DNA of 64,000 nt from an uncultured Eubacteriales bacterium. Its GTDB lineage: Bacteria > Bacillota > Clostridia > Oscillospirales > Acutalibacteraceae. Location of the stretch: assembly GCA_900314795.1 (NCBI GenBank), contig OMWP01000002.1, positions 29,478 to 93,477 on the forward strand, in the 5' to 3' direction. The notes under the pieces are model-generated. The model was not told the DNA's origin and ran no database searches. It saw only the letters and a program-made list of their open reading frames with translations. Position 1 is the stretch's first letter, and every line of letters begins with the position of its first letter. A program made the position numbers and the translations under genes. Below, piece after piece: positions 36,613 to 45,511 of the stretch.

Positions 36613-37092
36613 ATGAAATTGAAAACTCTCTCAGTTTGGATAAAAGTGATTCTCATTGGTTTTGCGGTGTGCGGCGTGGTGATCATGGGCGCTGCCGTTC
36701 CGTCGATCGGTAAGTCTATTGTTAAGGCGTATCCCGAATTTGCCGCCGCCTATATACCGTGGATGGTTTTCCTTTGGATCGCCGCGGTTCCCTGTTTTGT
36801 TGTACTGGCGCTCGGTTGGCAGATCGCCTCCAACATCGCCCGTGACAATGCTTTTTCTTCGGCTAACGCAAAGCTGTTAAAAGCCATAGCAATCTTATCG
36901 GCTGTTGACGCTGCATATTTCTTTATCGGAAATATTGTGTTGTGGCTTCTGAACATGAATCACCCCGGACTTGTCTTGATGTCGCTGGTAGTGGTGTTCC
37001 TCGGTGTGGCGATTTGCGTAGCGTCATCCGCACTTTCTCACCTGACGTCGCGCGCTGCCGATATCGAGGATGAAAACCGTTTGACGATTTGA
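36613..37092 (+). CDS. DUF2975-like membrane protein
   Basis: 159 residues with four membrane helices (VILIGFAVCGVVIMG, IPWMVFLWIAAVPCFVVLAL, KAIAILSAVDAAYFFIGNIV and LVLMSLVVVFLGVAICV). It matches DUF2975, which is often encoded next to a small XRE-type regulator, as here. The start is the ATG at 36613 with GGAGGTG before it. The function is unknown. Confidence 0.82.
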   Translation: MKLKTLSVWIKVILIGFAVCGVVIMGAAVPSIGKSIVKAYPEFAAAYIPWMVFLWIAAVPCFVVLALGWQIASNIARDNAFSSANAKLLKAIAILSAVDAAYFFIGNIVLWLLNMNHPGLVLMSLVVVFLGVAICVASSALSHLTSRAADIEDENRLTI

Positions 37093-37101
37093 GGTGCAGG
37101 T

Positions 37102-37314
37102 ATGGGTGAGATTATTTTTAATATCGATGTGATGCTTGCAAAGCGAAAGATGAGCGTGACCGAGCTTGCCGAAAAGGTCGGGATCACCCTCGCCAATATG
37201 TCGATCCTCAAAAACGGCAAAGCAAAGGCGGTCAAGGTGGAGACCCTGCGTAAGCTATGCGACGCGCTCGACTGCCAGCCCGGTGATTTGTTGGAATATC
37301 GCAAGGATGAATAA
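37102..37314 (+). CDS. Small XRE-family HTH regulator (YozG-like)
   Basis: 70 residues. The helix-turn-helix is MSVTELAEKVGITLANMSIL followed by KVETLRKLCDALDCQPGDLLEY. It lies 10 bases after the DUF2975-like gene and probably regulates the pair. The family is common in Firmicutes. Confidence 0.88.
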   Translation: MGEIIFNIDVMLAKRKMSVTELAEKVGITLANMSILKNGKAKAVKVETLRKLCDALDCQPGDLLEYRKDE

Positions 37315-37371
37315 GATGAAGCTTTCATTATCAAGTTATTTGTCGACATGGTTCGTAGACGGGGAAGTATT

Positions 37372-37881
37372 ATGAAAATAATGAAAGTTATACTCGCTTT
37401 TGCAGCTGTCTGTTTTATGGTATTCCCCCAAAGCGGATGCATACCGGATAAAAACGGGTGTGTGAATATGAGTTGGAGAGATACAGATTTATACAGGTAT
37501 CACAATAAAGTCGAAGTGTGTATGACCGATATTTCGGATACACTCGAACTCAATTTCTCCTCTGATCCGAAAGACAATTTTAAATGGTTACAAATAGCAC
37601 ATGGATATATCAAACGGTTTGCTTATGATAACGGCATGTTGTACATAGAATTCTACGATAAATGGTTTGTATTTAATGTCGCTGATTATACAGCAGGTTC
37701 ATTTGACTATGAATTACAACAATATGATTCGGAAAAAGATGTAAGGATGGTATGTGACCGTTTTGATGATCTCGAATGGGAAACAGGAGAATTTCCAAAA
37801 AACGATGTAACAATAAAGGATCTTCCTGAAGAATATAAAACAACTACTGTTTTTGAATGGAAGGAAGGAGATCTGGTTTGA
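37372..37881 (+). CDS. Hypothetical lipoprotein
   Basis: About 169 residues. The first 25 residues form a lipoprotein-type signal with FPQSGC as a candidate lipobox, so the protein is likely anchored outside the membrane. The remainder is acidic and beta-rich, with no recognised family (MSWRDTDLYRY, YIEFYDKWFVFNV). Its composition is more AT-rich than that of its neighbours, suggesting acquisition. The start is the ATG at 37372; another ATG lies three codons later. Confidence 0.55.
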   Translation: MKIMKVILAFAAVCFMVFPQSGCIPDKNGCVNMSWRDTDLYRYHNKVEVCMTDISDTLELNFSSDPKDNFKWLQIAHGYIKRFAYDNGMLYIEFYDKWFVFNVADYTAGSFDYELQQYDSEKDVRMVCDRFDDLEWETGEFPKNDVTIKDLPEEYKTTTVFEWKEGDLV

Positions 37882-37951
37882 TTGACCTGATCCTGTTATC
37901 AATTGTCTTTATCCGTTAGATGAACTATATCCTAATTATTTAGGTGATAAA

Positions 37952-37984
37952 AGCACTCCCTCAAAGTGATTGAGGGAGTGCTCT
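37952..37984. terminator. Bidirectional terminator before murC
   Basis: A perfect 13-bp stem AGCACTCCCTCAA / TTGAGGGAGTGCT lies between convergent genes. Confidence 0.85.
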
Positions 37985-38028
37985 GTTATATAAGAATACA
38001 ATTGTTGTTAAGCGAGGAAAGGTGTGCG

Positions 38029-39408
38029 TCAATCCTCTTCCTTTTGCAGTGCTTTGAGGATCATGTTCGCGCACATGTAGACGTTTCCGCCGCCGAGGGT
38101 GATGACCAGATCATCCTCCTGCGCATTTTCGACGATGTACTTGGTGATGTCTTCAAAGGTGTCGATACATACGCTGCCCTCGACCTTGGCGCCGAGGTCG
38201 GTGTTGTAGATGTTGTAGGTGTTGGTTTCGCGTACCGGCAGGATCTCGGAGATGATCGCGACGTCGGGGATGCTCAGCGCCTTGGCGAAGTCATCCAGCA
38301 GCAGTGCGGTGCGGGAGAAGGTGTGCGGCTGGAATACCGCCCATACCTTGCGGAAACCCATTTCCATCGCGGAGCTGAGGGTCGCGGTCAACTCGGTGGG
38401 ATGATGCGCAAAGTCATCAGCGACCGTAATGCCGCCCGGTGCGCCGAGAATCTCAAAACGTCTGTGAACGCCGGTGAACTTGCCCAGATTCTCCGCAATC
38501 TGCTCGGGCGAAGCGCCCAGATAATGCGCGGTAGCGGCGGCGGCAAGCGCGTTGTAGATATTGTGTCTGCCGGGAACCATCAGGTCGATCTCGCAGAGCT
38601 TTTCGCCCTTGTGCATCAGGTCAAAGGTTTTGTAAGCGCCCTTGACGTCGCGCAGATTTGCGGCATAATAGTCGTTGGTTTTTCTGAAACCGAAAGTGAT
38701 CATCGGGAGCTCAACGTCCTCGATCGCGTCAAGGATATTCTCGTCGTCGCCGTTGTAGACGATCAGACCCGTGGTCAGGTGACAGAACTTGTTGAAGCTC
38801 TTTTTGATGTTGTCGAGCGTTTTGAAGTAGTCGAGGTGATCCGCGTCGATGTTGGTGATAACGGAGATATACGGCGTCAGCTCAAGGAAGGTGTCAACAT
38901 ACTCGCACGCCTCGCATACGATGATATCGCTCTGACCGACATAGCTGTTGCCGCCGAGGTAGGGGAGCTTGCCGCCGATGATCGCGGACGGATCAAAGCC
39001 CGCGCCGATCAACAACTGACTGAGCATCGCGGTGGTGGAGGTTTTGCCGTGCGTGCCGGCGATCGCGATAGAGCGGTTGTAGCGGCGGGTCACGATACCG
39101 AGCATCACACTGCGCTCGATGGCGGGGATGCCCTTCTCTTCTGCGGCAACCAGTTCGGGGTTATCCTTCTTGACTGCGGCAGTGTATACGATCAGCTCCG
39201 CGCCCTCGATATTCTCCGCCTTATGACCCATGTGTACGGGGATGCCGTAGCTGCGGATACGGTCGAGCGTTTCGCCCTCATTGCAGTCGGAGCCCGAGAG
39301 GATGAAGCCCTCGCTGTGCAAAATCTCTGCCAGCGGGCACATTCCCGAGCCGCCGATACCGATGAAGTGGATGCGTTTGATATTATCTAAAAGATGATCT
39401 TTGTTCAT
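38029..39408 (-). CDS. murC: UDP-N-acetylmuramate--L-alanine ligase
   Basis: Adds the first L-alanine to UDP-MurNAc in peptidoglycan synthesis. 459 residues, the usual length. The N-terminal domain has HFIGIGGSGMCPLAEIL, the ATP loop AIAGTHGKTSTTAML lies near residue 112, then the central domain (NIDADHLDYF) and the C-terminal FQPHTFSRTALL. It stands alone on the minus strand and is complete. Confidence 0.97.
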   Translation of the reverse strand: MNKDHLLDNIKRIHFIGIGGSGMCPLAEILHSEGFILSGSDCNEGETLDRIRSYGIPVHMGHKAENIEGAELIVYTAAVKKDNPELVAAEEKGIPAIERSVMLGIVTRRYNRSIAIAGTHGKTSTTAMLSQLLIGAGFDPSAIIGGKLPYLGGNSYVGQSDIIVCEACEYVDTFLELTPYISVITNIDADHLDYFKTLDNIKKSFNKFCHLTTGLIVYNGDDENILDAIEDVELPMITFGFRKTNDYYAANLRDVKGAYKTFDLMHKGEKLCEIDLMVPGRHNIYNALAAAATAHYLGASPEQIAENLGKFTGVHRRFEILGAPGGITVADDFAHHPTELTATLSSAMEMGFRKVWAVFQPHTFSRTALLLDDFAKALSIPDVAIISEILPVRETNTYNIYNTDLGAKVEGSVCIDTFEDITKYIVENAQEDDLVITLGGGNVYMCANMILKALQKEED

Positions 39409-39602
39409 TGTAATTGCCCCTTATATATCGATAGTATTATGTATGATCATGATTATTTTATGTAAGTCAGCACAACCTGTTCTTCTGTGCTACCCTATAT
39501 CATACCACTTTCGTCACAAAAGTTCAATAGGCAATATAAAGTGACTGTATAATTCCGTATTAGAAATATAACAACATTTGCTATTGTATAATAATTGTGT
39601 AG

Positions 39603-39622
39603 GGCGGGGGCTTGCTCCCGCC
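39603..39622. repeat. Short G+C-rich hairpin repeat
   Basis: GGCGGGGGCTTGCTCCCGCC lies upstream of the methyltransferase gene and resembles the hairpin at 2752-2772. It probably belongs to a dispersed repeat whose translation gives peptides such as GRGLAPAV. Confidence 0.5.
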
Positions 39623-39652
39623 GTATTTATCATAATAATTGAGAGAAATAGC

Positions 39653-41062
39653 ATGTACCGTAAAAACGAAATCATCGAACTGAATATTACCTCGTTGACC
39701 TCCGACGGCGACGGCGTCGGCAGGGCAGGGGAGATGGTCTTTTTCGTCCCGAATACCGCTGTCGGCGATACCATCCGCGCCAAGGTGCTCAAGGTGAAGA
39801 AGAACGTCGGCTTTGCGCGTGTGGAGGAGATCGTCACACCGTCTCCCGACCGCATCGAGGCGGATTGTCCCGTGTCGTTTTCCTGCGGCGGATGCGTCTA
39901 TCGCCATATCTCCTATGAGGCGGAGTGTCGCGCCAAGCGGCAGAAGGTCATCGACGCCGTGACGCGGATCGGCAAGTTGGATGGCGAACTTGTCCGTGAT
40001 ATTATTCCTTCAAAGAATATTGACGGCTACCGCAACAAGGCGATGATCCCCGTCGGACGCAACCGTGACGGCGAGGTCGTGATGGGCTACTACGCCCGCC
40101 ACAGTCACCATATCATGCACTGTCTGCGCTGTCAGCTTTCGCCGCCGATCTTCAACGATATCATCGAGGATGTGTACGCGTTCCTGCGCCATCGTCCCGC
40201 GCTGGTATACACGCCGCAGAATCGCCGCGGCATCCGTCATATCTATCTGCGTTATGCCGAAACGACAGGCGATGTGATGTTTTGTATCGTGGCGGGCAGC
40301 AGGCATTTTGACGGTGAAGATGTGCTTTATCATTCTATAAAAGAAAAATACCCGCAGGTGAAAAGCATCATCGTCAACGTGAATGCCGAAGATACCAACG
40401 TCATCCTCGGCAAGCATTCCCATACCGTTTATGGCGAGAAATTCATCACCGATACCCTCTGCGGTCTGCGCTTTGAGATCGCGCCCGAGGCGTTTTATCA
40501 GATCAACCGCACCCAGGCAGAAACGCTCTACGCCAAGGCGAAGGAATACGCGCATCTCAGCGGCGGTGAGACCTTGATCGACCTCTACTGCGGCGCCGGT
40601 ACGATCGGGCTGAGCATGGCGGACAAATGTAAAGAGCTGATCGGTGTGGAGATCATCCCCGAAGCGATCGAAAACGCCAAACGCAATGCGCTGCAAAACG
40701 GCGTTCATAACGCACGCTTCTTCTGCGGTGACGCGACTTCCGCCGCGGCAAAGCTGCGCTTGGAGGATGTTGCTCCCGACGTGATCGTAGTCGATCCGCC
40801 GCGCAAGGGGCTCACCCCCGAGCTGATAGACACCATCGTGCAGATGTCGCCCGACAGAGTTGTCTACGTCAGCTGTGACCCCGCCACCATGGCACGCGAT
40901 CTCAAACTGTTCACCGAGCAGAATTATTCCGTAAAAGAAATAACACCTGTTGATATGTTCCCCCGAACCTCACACGTTGAGTCGGTAGTTATGATGTCAA
41001 AAGTCAGATCGAGGTTTAATAAGAAATCTAAATTAATTGTCAACTTGTGTTACTATTGTTGA
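39653..41062 (+). CDS. 23S rRNA (uracil-5-)-methyltransferase, RlmD/RumA family
   Basis: 469 residues. An N-terminal TRAM domain (NITSLTSDGDGVGRAG) is followed by an iron-sulfur cluster motif (CPVSFSCGGCVYRHI), the SAM-binding LIDLYCGAGTIGLSMA, VVDPPRKGLTPEL and the catalytic Cys in VYVSCDPATMARDL. It methylates uridine C5 in rRNA; whether it targets U1939 or U747 cannot be told. The start is the ATG at 39653; the longer frame runs through a repeat. The last 18 or so residues (after VVMMSKV) are AT-rich and unlike the usual end, probably altered by the adjoining island. Confidence 0.92.
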   Translation: MYRKNEIIELNITSLTSDGDGVGRAGEMVFFVPNTAVGDTIRAKVLKVKKNVGFARVEEIVTPSPDRIEADCPVSFSCGGCVYRHISYEAECRAKRQKVIDAVTRIGKLDGELVRDIIPSKNIDGYRNKAMIPVGRNRDGEVVMGYYARHSHHIMHCLRCQLSPPIFNDIIEDVYAFLRHRPALVYTPQNRRGIRHIYLRYAETTGDVMFCIVAGSRHFDGEDVLYHSIKEKYPQVKSIIVNVNAEDTNVILGKHSHTVYGEKFITDTLCGLRFEIAPEAFYQINRTQAETLYAKAKEYAHLSGGETLIDLYCGAGTIGLSMADKCKELIGVEIIPEAIENAKRNALQNGVHNARFFCGDATSAAAKLRLEDVAPDVIVVDPPRKGLTPELIDTIVQMSPDRVVYVSCDPATMARDLKLFTEQNYSVKEITPVDMFPRTSHVESVVMMSKVRSRFNKKSKLIVNLCYYC

Positions 41063-41106
41063 ACTAATGTGTTCACGTTTTTGTATTGGAAATTATGTGG
41101 TGAAAT

Positions 41107-43122
41107 ATGGCAAAAAGGAAAACAAACGAAGAATTCTTGAATGAATTACAGATTGCAAATATTCCAATTACTCCTTTAGAAACGTATACCAACAATAACA
41201 CCAAGATACGTGTAAAGTGCAACATATGCGGTTATCAATGGTATGTTTTGCCTAGAACGATACTTAGTAATCATGGATGCCCAAAATGTATGGGGCGTGT
41301 TAAGATGACTACGTATGAGTTTAGTAAAGCAATGAGCGAAATTAATCCTGATATCGTTGTACTTGGAGAGTATTCTGGGAGTAGTAACAGGATTTATGTT
41401 AAATGTAAAAAATGTGGGTATGAATGGGCTCCCATTGCAAATAGCATAAAAACTGGTGGTGTTGGTTGTCCTAATTGTGCAGGCAATAAGGCATTAACAA
41501 ACGAACAATTCCTTAAAAGAGTTAAGGAATTGTCTCCTTCTATAATAATTAAAAGCAAATACAATAATTCAAAATCATTAATCGAATGCGAATGCTTGAA
41601 ATGTGGATATGAGTGGAAAACAAAAGCAAGTTCGCTTATGTTAGGATATGGATGTGCAAATTGTGCTGGAAACATTCGAAAGGATAAGGAAAAGTTTATT
41701 GAAGACTTAAAAAAGGTACTACCTACAATTAGAGTTATCGGTGATTACAAAAATGCTATTACTAAGATACATGTAAAGTGTAGTATATGTGGATACGAAT
41801 GGACTGCAAAACCAAACAATCTATTAAGCAAAGAAGGCTGCCCAAATTGTGCTAATAGATTACGAACATTAAAGCGAACTAAAACAGAAGAAGATTTTAT
41901 TAGTCAAGTTTCAAAAAAGAATCCAAATATTGAAATAGTAGGAAAATACATTAATTCACATACTAAGGTGAAGTGCATCTGCAAGATTTGTGGGAATATT
42001 TGGAATCCATTGGCATGGGACTTGATTCAAGGAACTGGTTGTCCTAGTTGTGCAAAGACATCGACATCATACATGGAACAGATAATACTTTATTCTATGT
42101 GTTTTGTTCTTGGTAAAGATGCTGTTCTTTCTAGAGACAAAAAAGCTATAGGAATGGAACTCGATGTATATATTCCTGAGAAAAGATTTGCAATTGAAGC
42201 TGGCTCATGGTATTGGCATGCTAATAGAATTAATAATGATTTAGAAAAACAGGAAAAATGTCGAGAAGTTGGCATTAGGCTAATAATAATTTATGATTCA
42301 TGTAAGACACAAACTATTCCTTTTTTTGATGATTGTTTAGTTTTTGATTTTGATATTGGAGCAGAAGATAATCATCCTACTCTAAAGATAATAGTTGAAG
42401 ATTTACTCGATCAAATGAGTCATCCCCATTCTTTCACTACTACTGAATGGAGTGAAATAGAGAATACTGCATATTTGAAATCTCGTAAGATAACAACTGA
42501 TGATTTCAAACAAAAACTATCTATCATCAACGATGGCATAGAAGTATTAGGCAACTATAAAGGATCACGAATAAAAATAGCTTGTAAATGCAAAAAGTGT
42601 GGATATGAATGGTCAGCGACGCCAAGTCATTTGCTCAATGGCAGAAGTTGTCCTATGTGTTATGGCAAAAAGAGAAAGACTACTTTAGAGTTTAAAGAAG
42701 AATTATTCAAAGTGAATCCCAATATTACACTGTTAAGTAGTGAATACAAGAATAGTAGAACCAAAATATTGGTGAGTTGCAAAATTTGCGGACACATTTG
42801 GAATGCGCGCCCTGCAAATTTATTAAGTGGATACGGATGTCCTGAGTGCTCAAAAAGAAAAGTTGCAAAAAAGAAATGTCTAACGCAAGAACAGTTTCAA
42901 AATAGAATGAAGAAAAAAGGAGATCCGAACGTAGTTGTATTAGGAAAATACGTGAATTCGAAGACTAAAGTTGATTGCATTTGTAAAATATGTGGTTATG
43001 AATGGAGCACTACACCAAGTTCATTACTGCAAGGTCATGGCTGTAAAAAATGTGCTGATAAAGCGACAGGAAAAGCAGTGAGTGAGCGAAAAATGAATGA
43101 AGAAAAGGAGAAAGAATGTTAG
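41107..43122 (+). CDS. Vsr-like nuclease embedded in eight zinc-ribbon repeats
   Basis: 671 residues. Five copies of a ~65-residue unit (F..E...NP.I.VLG.Y..S.TKI.VKC..CGYEW......L..G.GCP.C) precede residue 318, and three more follow after about 425. Each unit has paired CxxC motifs such as CNICGYQW..GCPKC. The middle (about 319-415) is a PD-(D/E)xK/Vsr-like nuclease: MELDVYIPEKRFAIEAGSWY (Asp353, Glu364), His371, and downstream EKCREVGIRLIIIYD. Related repeats occur in phage and mobile-element proteins. The gene is clearly AT-rich against its neighbours. Its stop overlaps the next gene by seven bases. It is likely a DNA-targeting endonuclease; its biological role is unknown. Confidence 0.8.
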   Translation: MAKRKTNEEFLNELQIANIPITPLETYTNNNTKIRVKCNICGYQWYVLPRTILSNHGCPKCMGRVKMTTYEFSKAMSEINPDIVVLGEYSGSSNRIYVKCKKCGYEWAPIANSIKTGGVGCPNCAGNKALTNEQFLKRVKELSPSIIIKSKYNNSKSLIECECLKCGYEWKTKASSLMLGYGCANCAGNIRKDKEKFIEDLKKVLPTIRVIGDYKNAITKIHVKCSICGYEWTAKPNNLLSKEGCPNCANRLRTLKRTKTEEDFISQVSKKNPNIEIVGKYINSHTKVKCICKICGNIWNPLAWDLIQGTGCPSCAKTSTSYMEQIILYSMCFVLGKDAVLSRDKKAIGMELDVYIPEKRFAIEAGSWYWHANRINNDLEKQEKCREVGIRLIIIYDSCKTQTIPFFDDCLVFDFDIGAEDNHPTLKIIVEDLLDQMSHPHSFTTTEWSEIENTAYLKSRKITTDDFKQKLSIINDGIEVLGNYKGSRIKIACKCKKCGYEWSATPSHLLNGRSCPMCYGKKRKTTLEFKEELFKVNPNITLLSSEYKNSRTKILVSCKICGHIWNARPANLLSGYGCPECSKRKVAKKKCLTQEQFQNRMKKKGDPNVVVLGKYVNSKTKVDCICKICGYEWSTTPSSLLQGHGCKKCADKATGKAVSERKMNEEKEKEC

Positions 43123-43955
43123 ATATTACTACCCCTACTACTCAAAAGTGGAAACTAGACCAACTCGATAAGACTGTAGATGATTTTGAGAAAAGAGTGG
43201 CTGATAAAGTAACGGAAAAACAAATTCCGTGTGAAAAGGATTATATAAATATTCTTCTGTCAGTCACAGGGAAGTGTATAGTACTTATGAGAGAAATAAT
43301 TACACTTTCTGCACAAGGCTTTCCGGATGGTGCTTTATGTTTAGCAAGAAGCTTATATGAACAGGTAATTGTATTTGGCTTCTTGGATTCAAAATCTAAC
43401 GATCCGGCTTTTCAAGACTACGTAGATGACTATTATCTGGATTACGATTATCAGTCTTATAAATATCTCAAAGCTGAAAATGATTACTTTCCACTTAAGC
43501 CAGATGATCTCAAAAAGTTAAATCAAGAATATGATAGAATTAAAGCGCAGGCACATCGCGGGACACCAAAAAGAGACTATTGGTGGACAGGTATAAATTC
43601 ACTTGATCAAATAATAAAAGCGATTCCTTCTATTGCTGATCCCGTAATGTCAAGAATGCTTAATTTGCTTCATTTAGATTACAAAAGAGCTTGCTTATCA
43701 ATTCATTCAAACAGCTTCGGTAATTCAATTCGTTTAGGAATAAATGATCCGAGTAATGTGATTGATAATTCTCCCACTCTAAATGGTCATGGTTTGCCAC
43801 TTTCATTATCAACGGTTTCCTTTATTTTTATAGTTGCCAAAACCTGTGAAGCTTTAGATATTGATTATTTTGGTTTGTATAAAGATGATCTTAATCATAT
43901 AGCAGCATTTTATAGAGATAAACAGTGTACCGAAAGTGAGATGGGCTACTGTTGA
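43116..43955 (+). CDS. DUF5677-like protein
   Basis: A 279-residue, largely helical soluble protein resembling the DUF5677 family (ALCLARSLYEQVIVFGFLDS, DYKRACLSIHSNSFG and a C-terminal VAKTCEALDIDYFG). The function of that family is unknown; members often occur in defence or mobile contexts (recalled, not checked). It begins seven bases before the nuclease gene stop, with AAGGAG inside that gene, so the two are translationally coupled and AT-rich together. Confidence 0.7.
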   Translation: MLDITTPTTQKWKLDQLDKTVDDFEKRVADKVTEKQIPCEKDYINILLSVTGKCIVLMREIITLSAQGFPDGALCLARSLYEQVIVFGFLDSKSNDPAFQDYVDDYYLDYDYQSYKYLKAENDYFPLKPDDLKKLNQEYDRIKAQAHRGTPKRDYWWTGINSLDQIIKAIPSIADPVMSRMLNLLHLDYKRACLSIHSNSFGNSIRLGINDPSNVIDNSPTLNGHGLPLSLSTVSFIFIVAKTCEALDIDYFGLYKDDLNHIAAFYRDKQCTESEMGYC

Positions 43956-43980
43956 GATAGTGTTAAATGCCATATTCCCT

Positions 43981-44028
43981 GTCGACCTTACTCCACGCAC
44001 CGGTAAATGTGGTAGACCTTACTCCACG
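43981..44028. repeat. Two 17-base direct repeats at the right edge of the island
   Basis: GTCGACCTTACTCCACG (43981-43997) and GTAGACCTTACTCCACG (44012-44028) differ at one base and have a 31-base period. They lie just past the DUF5677-like stop. They could mark an insertion edge; two units are too few to call a CRISPR array. Confidence 0.5.
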
Positions 44029-44155
44029 ACGCACTGGCAGGGGATAGGCGACATCATTTTCGTTGCTACGACCCATATTGAAAATGTGTGTTTTCTGATA
44101 CGAGTTTAAGAATAAGCATTTACTTAGAAATACGAGTTAAATGAAGTATATAAGA

Positions 44156-44187
44156 AACGCGGTGCCAATCATCGGCACCGCGTTTTT
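44156..44187. terminator. Bidirectional terminator
   Basis: A stem AACGCGGTGCC / GGCACCGCGTT with T-rich flanks lies between convergent genes. Confidence 0.85.
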
Positions 44188-44196
44188 GCGTGTGAT

Positions 44197-45285
44197 TTAT
44201 TTCTTCTTTGGTTTTAACAACAGCTTGAAGAGCGGTTGTTCGGCTTTGCTGAGCAGCCATGCGACGAAGATCGTGAACACCATTACGATCATGTAATGCA
44301 GGGACGCGTTGCCATCGGTATACCACGGGGTATAGTAATAGATCCTTCTTGCGATGATCGAGAGGACATAGATCTCGAGTGAGAAGGGGCCGAAGAAAGC
44401 AAAGAAGCGATCGATCTTAAGCTCTGCCGTAAGGATGAAGAACTGCGACAGCAGGAATACCAGCGCCATGCCTGTCAAAGAGCCGTAATACCGCGACCAT
44501 ACACCTTCCAGAATGTTGCACTCATACAGGGGGAAGGCACCCGCGAGAATGACGACAGAAAGAATCAGAAACGCCTCGTGGAACGGCTTTTTCTCCTTGA
44601 CAAGCTTACCGATATAGGTACCGATGATAAATACGGTGAATCGTGACAGCACGCGGCTGATCACGTTATATACGTCAGGTAAGGTGTAGTAGATCGTGAC
44701 GGATACAGCGAACGAGATCACAACGAGGATGATCATCCGCCAAAACTCCGCTCTTGCCTGTGACATTTTTCCTGCCTTATTCTCTCGGAAAATAAAACGA
44801 TAGATCAGCGGGTACAGCAGGTAAAACACCAGTATGGCGGATATGTACCAAAAGTCGATCGGGTCGACCTCGCCGGTCCAGGTATTCACCGTGAAGATCG
44901 TTTTGAATACCATCGGCAGGTCGATCACGCCTGCGACATAGAAGTAGATGATGTAGGGCAGCGCCATGATCAGATAGGGGATATACACCCTGACAAAGCG
45001 TTTGTAGTAGAAGGAGCTGAGCTTTGGCTTTTTGGAATAGGAAAAATACAGACAAATGCCCGATAAAAAGACAAAGACGTCGACGCCGATGTTGCCCATA
45101 TCGATCGCATCCCTGATCAATCGGATAGCGGGATCAAATTCATCATTGATATTGGACAGCAACACACCGTGAAATATCACGATCCATAATGCCGCAAAAC
45201 CGTATATCGCATTTCGGTAATAGCTGAACGAGCCGAAATTCAATTTATATTCGCTTAGGGTATTGCCAGTGCTTTCTTTGCGCAT
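44197..45285 (-). CDS. Acyltransferase-3 family membrane protein
   Basis: 362 residues with about ten membrane helices. The family signature begins RNAIYGFAALWIVIFHGVLL, with GNIGVDVFVFLSGICLYFSY following. Members add acetyl or other acyl groups to surface polysaccharides or peptidoglycan. The C-terminus is short and basic (LLLKPKKK). It stands alone on the minus strand, with a terminator beyond it; the acceptor is unknown. Confidence 0.88.
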   Translation of the reverse strand: MRKESTGNTLSEYKLNFGSFSYYRNAIYGFAALWIVIFHGVLLSNINDEFDPAIRLIRDAIDMGNIGVDVFVFLSGICLYFSYSKKPKLSSFYYKRFVRVYIPYLIMALPYIIYFYVAGVIDLPMVFKTIFTVNTWTGEVDPIDFWYISAILVFYLLYPLIYRFIFRENKAGKMSQARAEFWRMIILVVISFAVSVTIYYTLPDVYNVISRVLSRFTVFIIGTYIGKLVKEKKPFHEAFLILSVVILAGAFPLYECNILEGVWSRYYGSLTGMALVFLLSQFFILTAELKIDRFFAFFGPFSLEIYVLSIIARRIYYYTPWYTDGNASLHYMIVMVFTIFVAWLLSKAEQPLFKLLLKPKKK

Positions 45286-45392
45286 ATCATACTCCGGTTA
45301 ATCATAATTCAATTTATTATAACACAGTCATTTCATAAAATCTATAATTATCCAAAAAAATGCAAGATTCTATCGGAAAGATTCAAAACAGA

Positions 45393-45436
45393 AAAGTCGT
45401 TATCGGAGCATCATTCTGCGTTCCGATAACGACTTA
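45393..45436 (-). terminator. Long hairpin after the CotH-dockerin gene
   Basis: A perfect 14-bp stem AAGTCGTTATCGGA / TCCGATAACGACTT. On the minus strand it is followed by TTCTGTTTTG. Confidence 0.75.
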
Positions 45437-45511
45437 TTTCATTGACTGTCTGTCACCAAAGAAAAGGTGTACGGTTCAATATTTTTATCCTTCGATTGGT
45501 TCTACATTCAA

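Noticed and set aside
37966-39390. 474-codon antisense frame over murC
   Set aside because: MurC motifs on the minus strand are complete; the antisense translation has no known features.
43981-44028. CRISPR array
   Set aside because: Only two repeat units, short and with a 14-base gap; no cas genes nearby.
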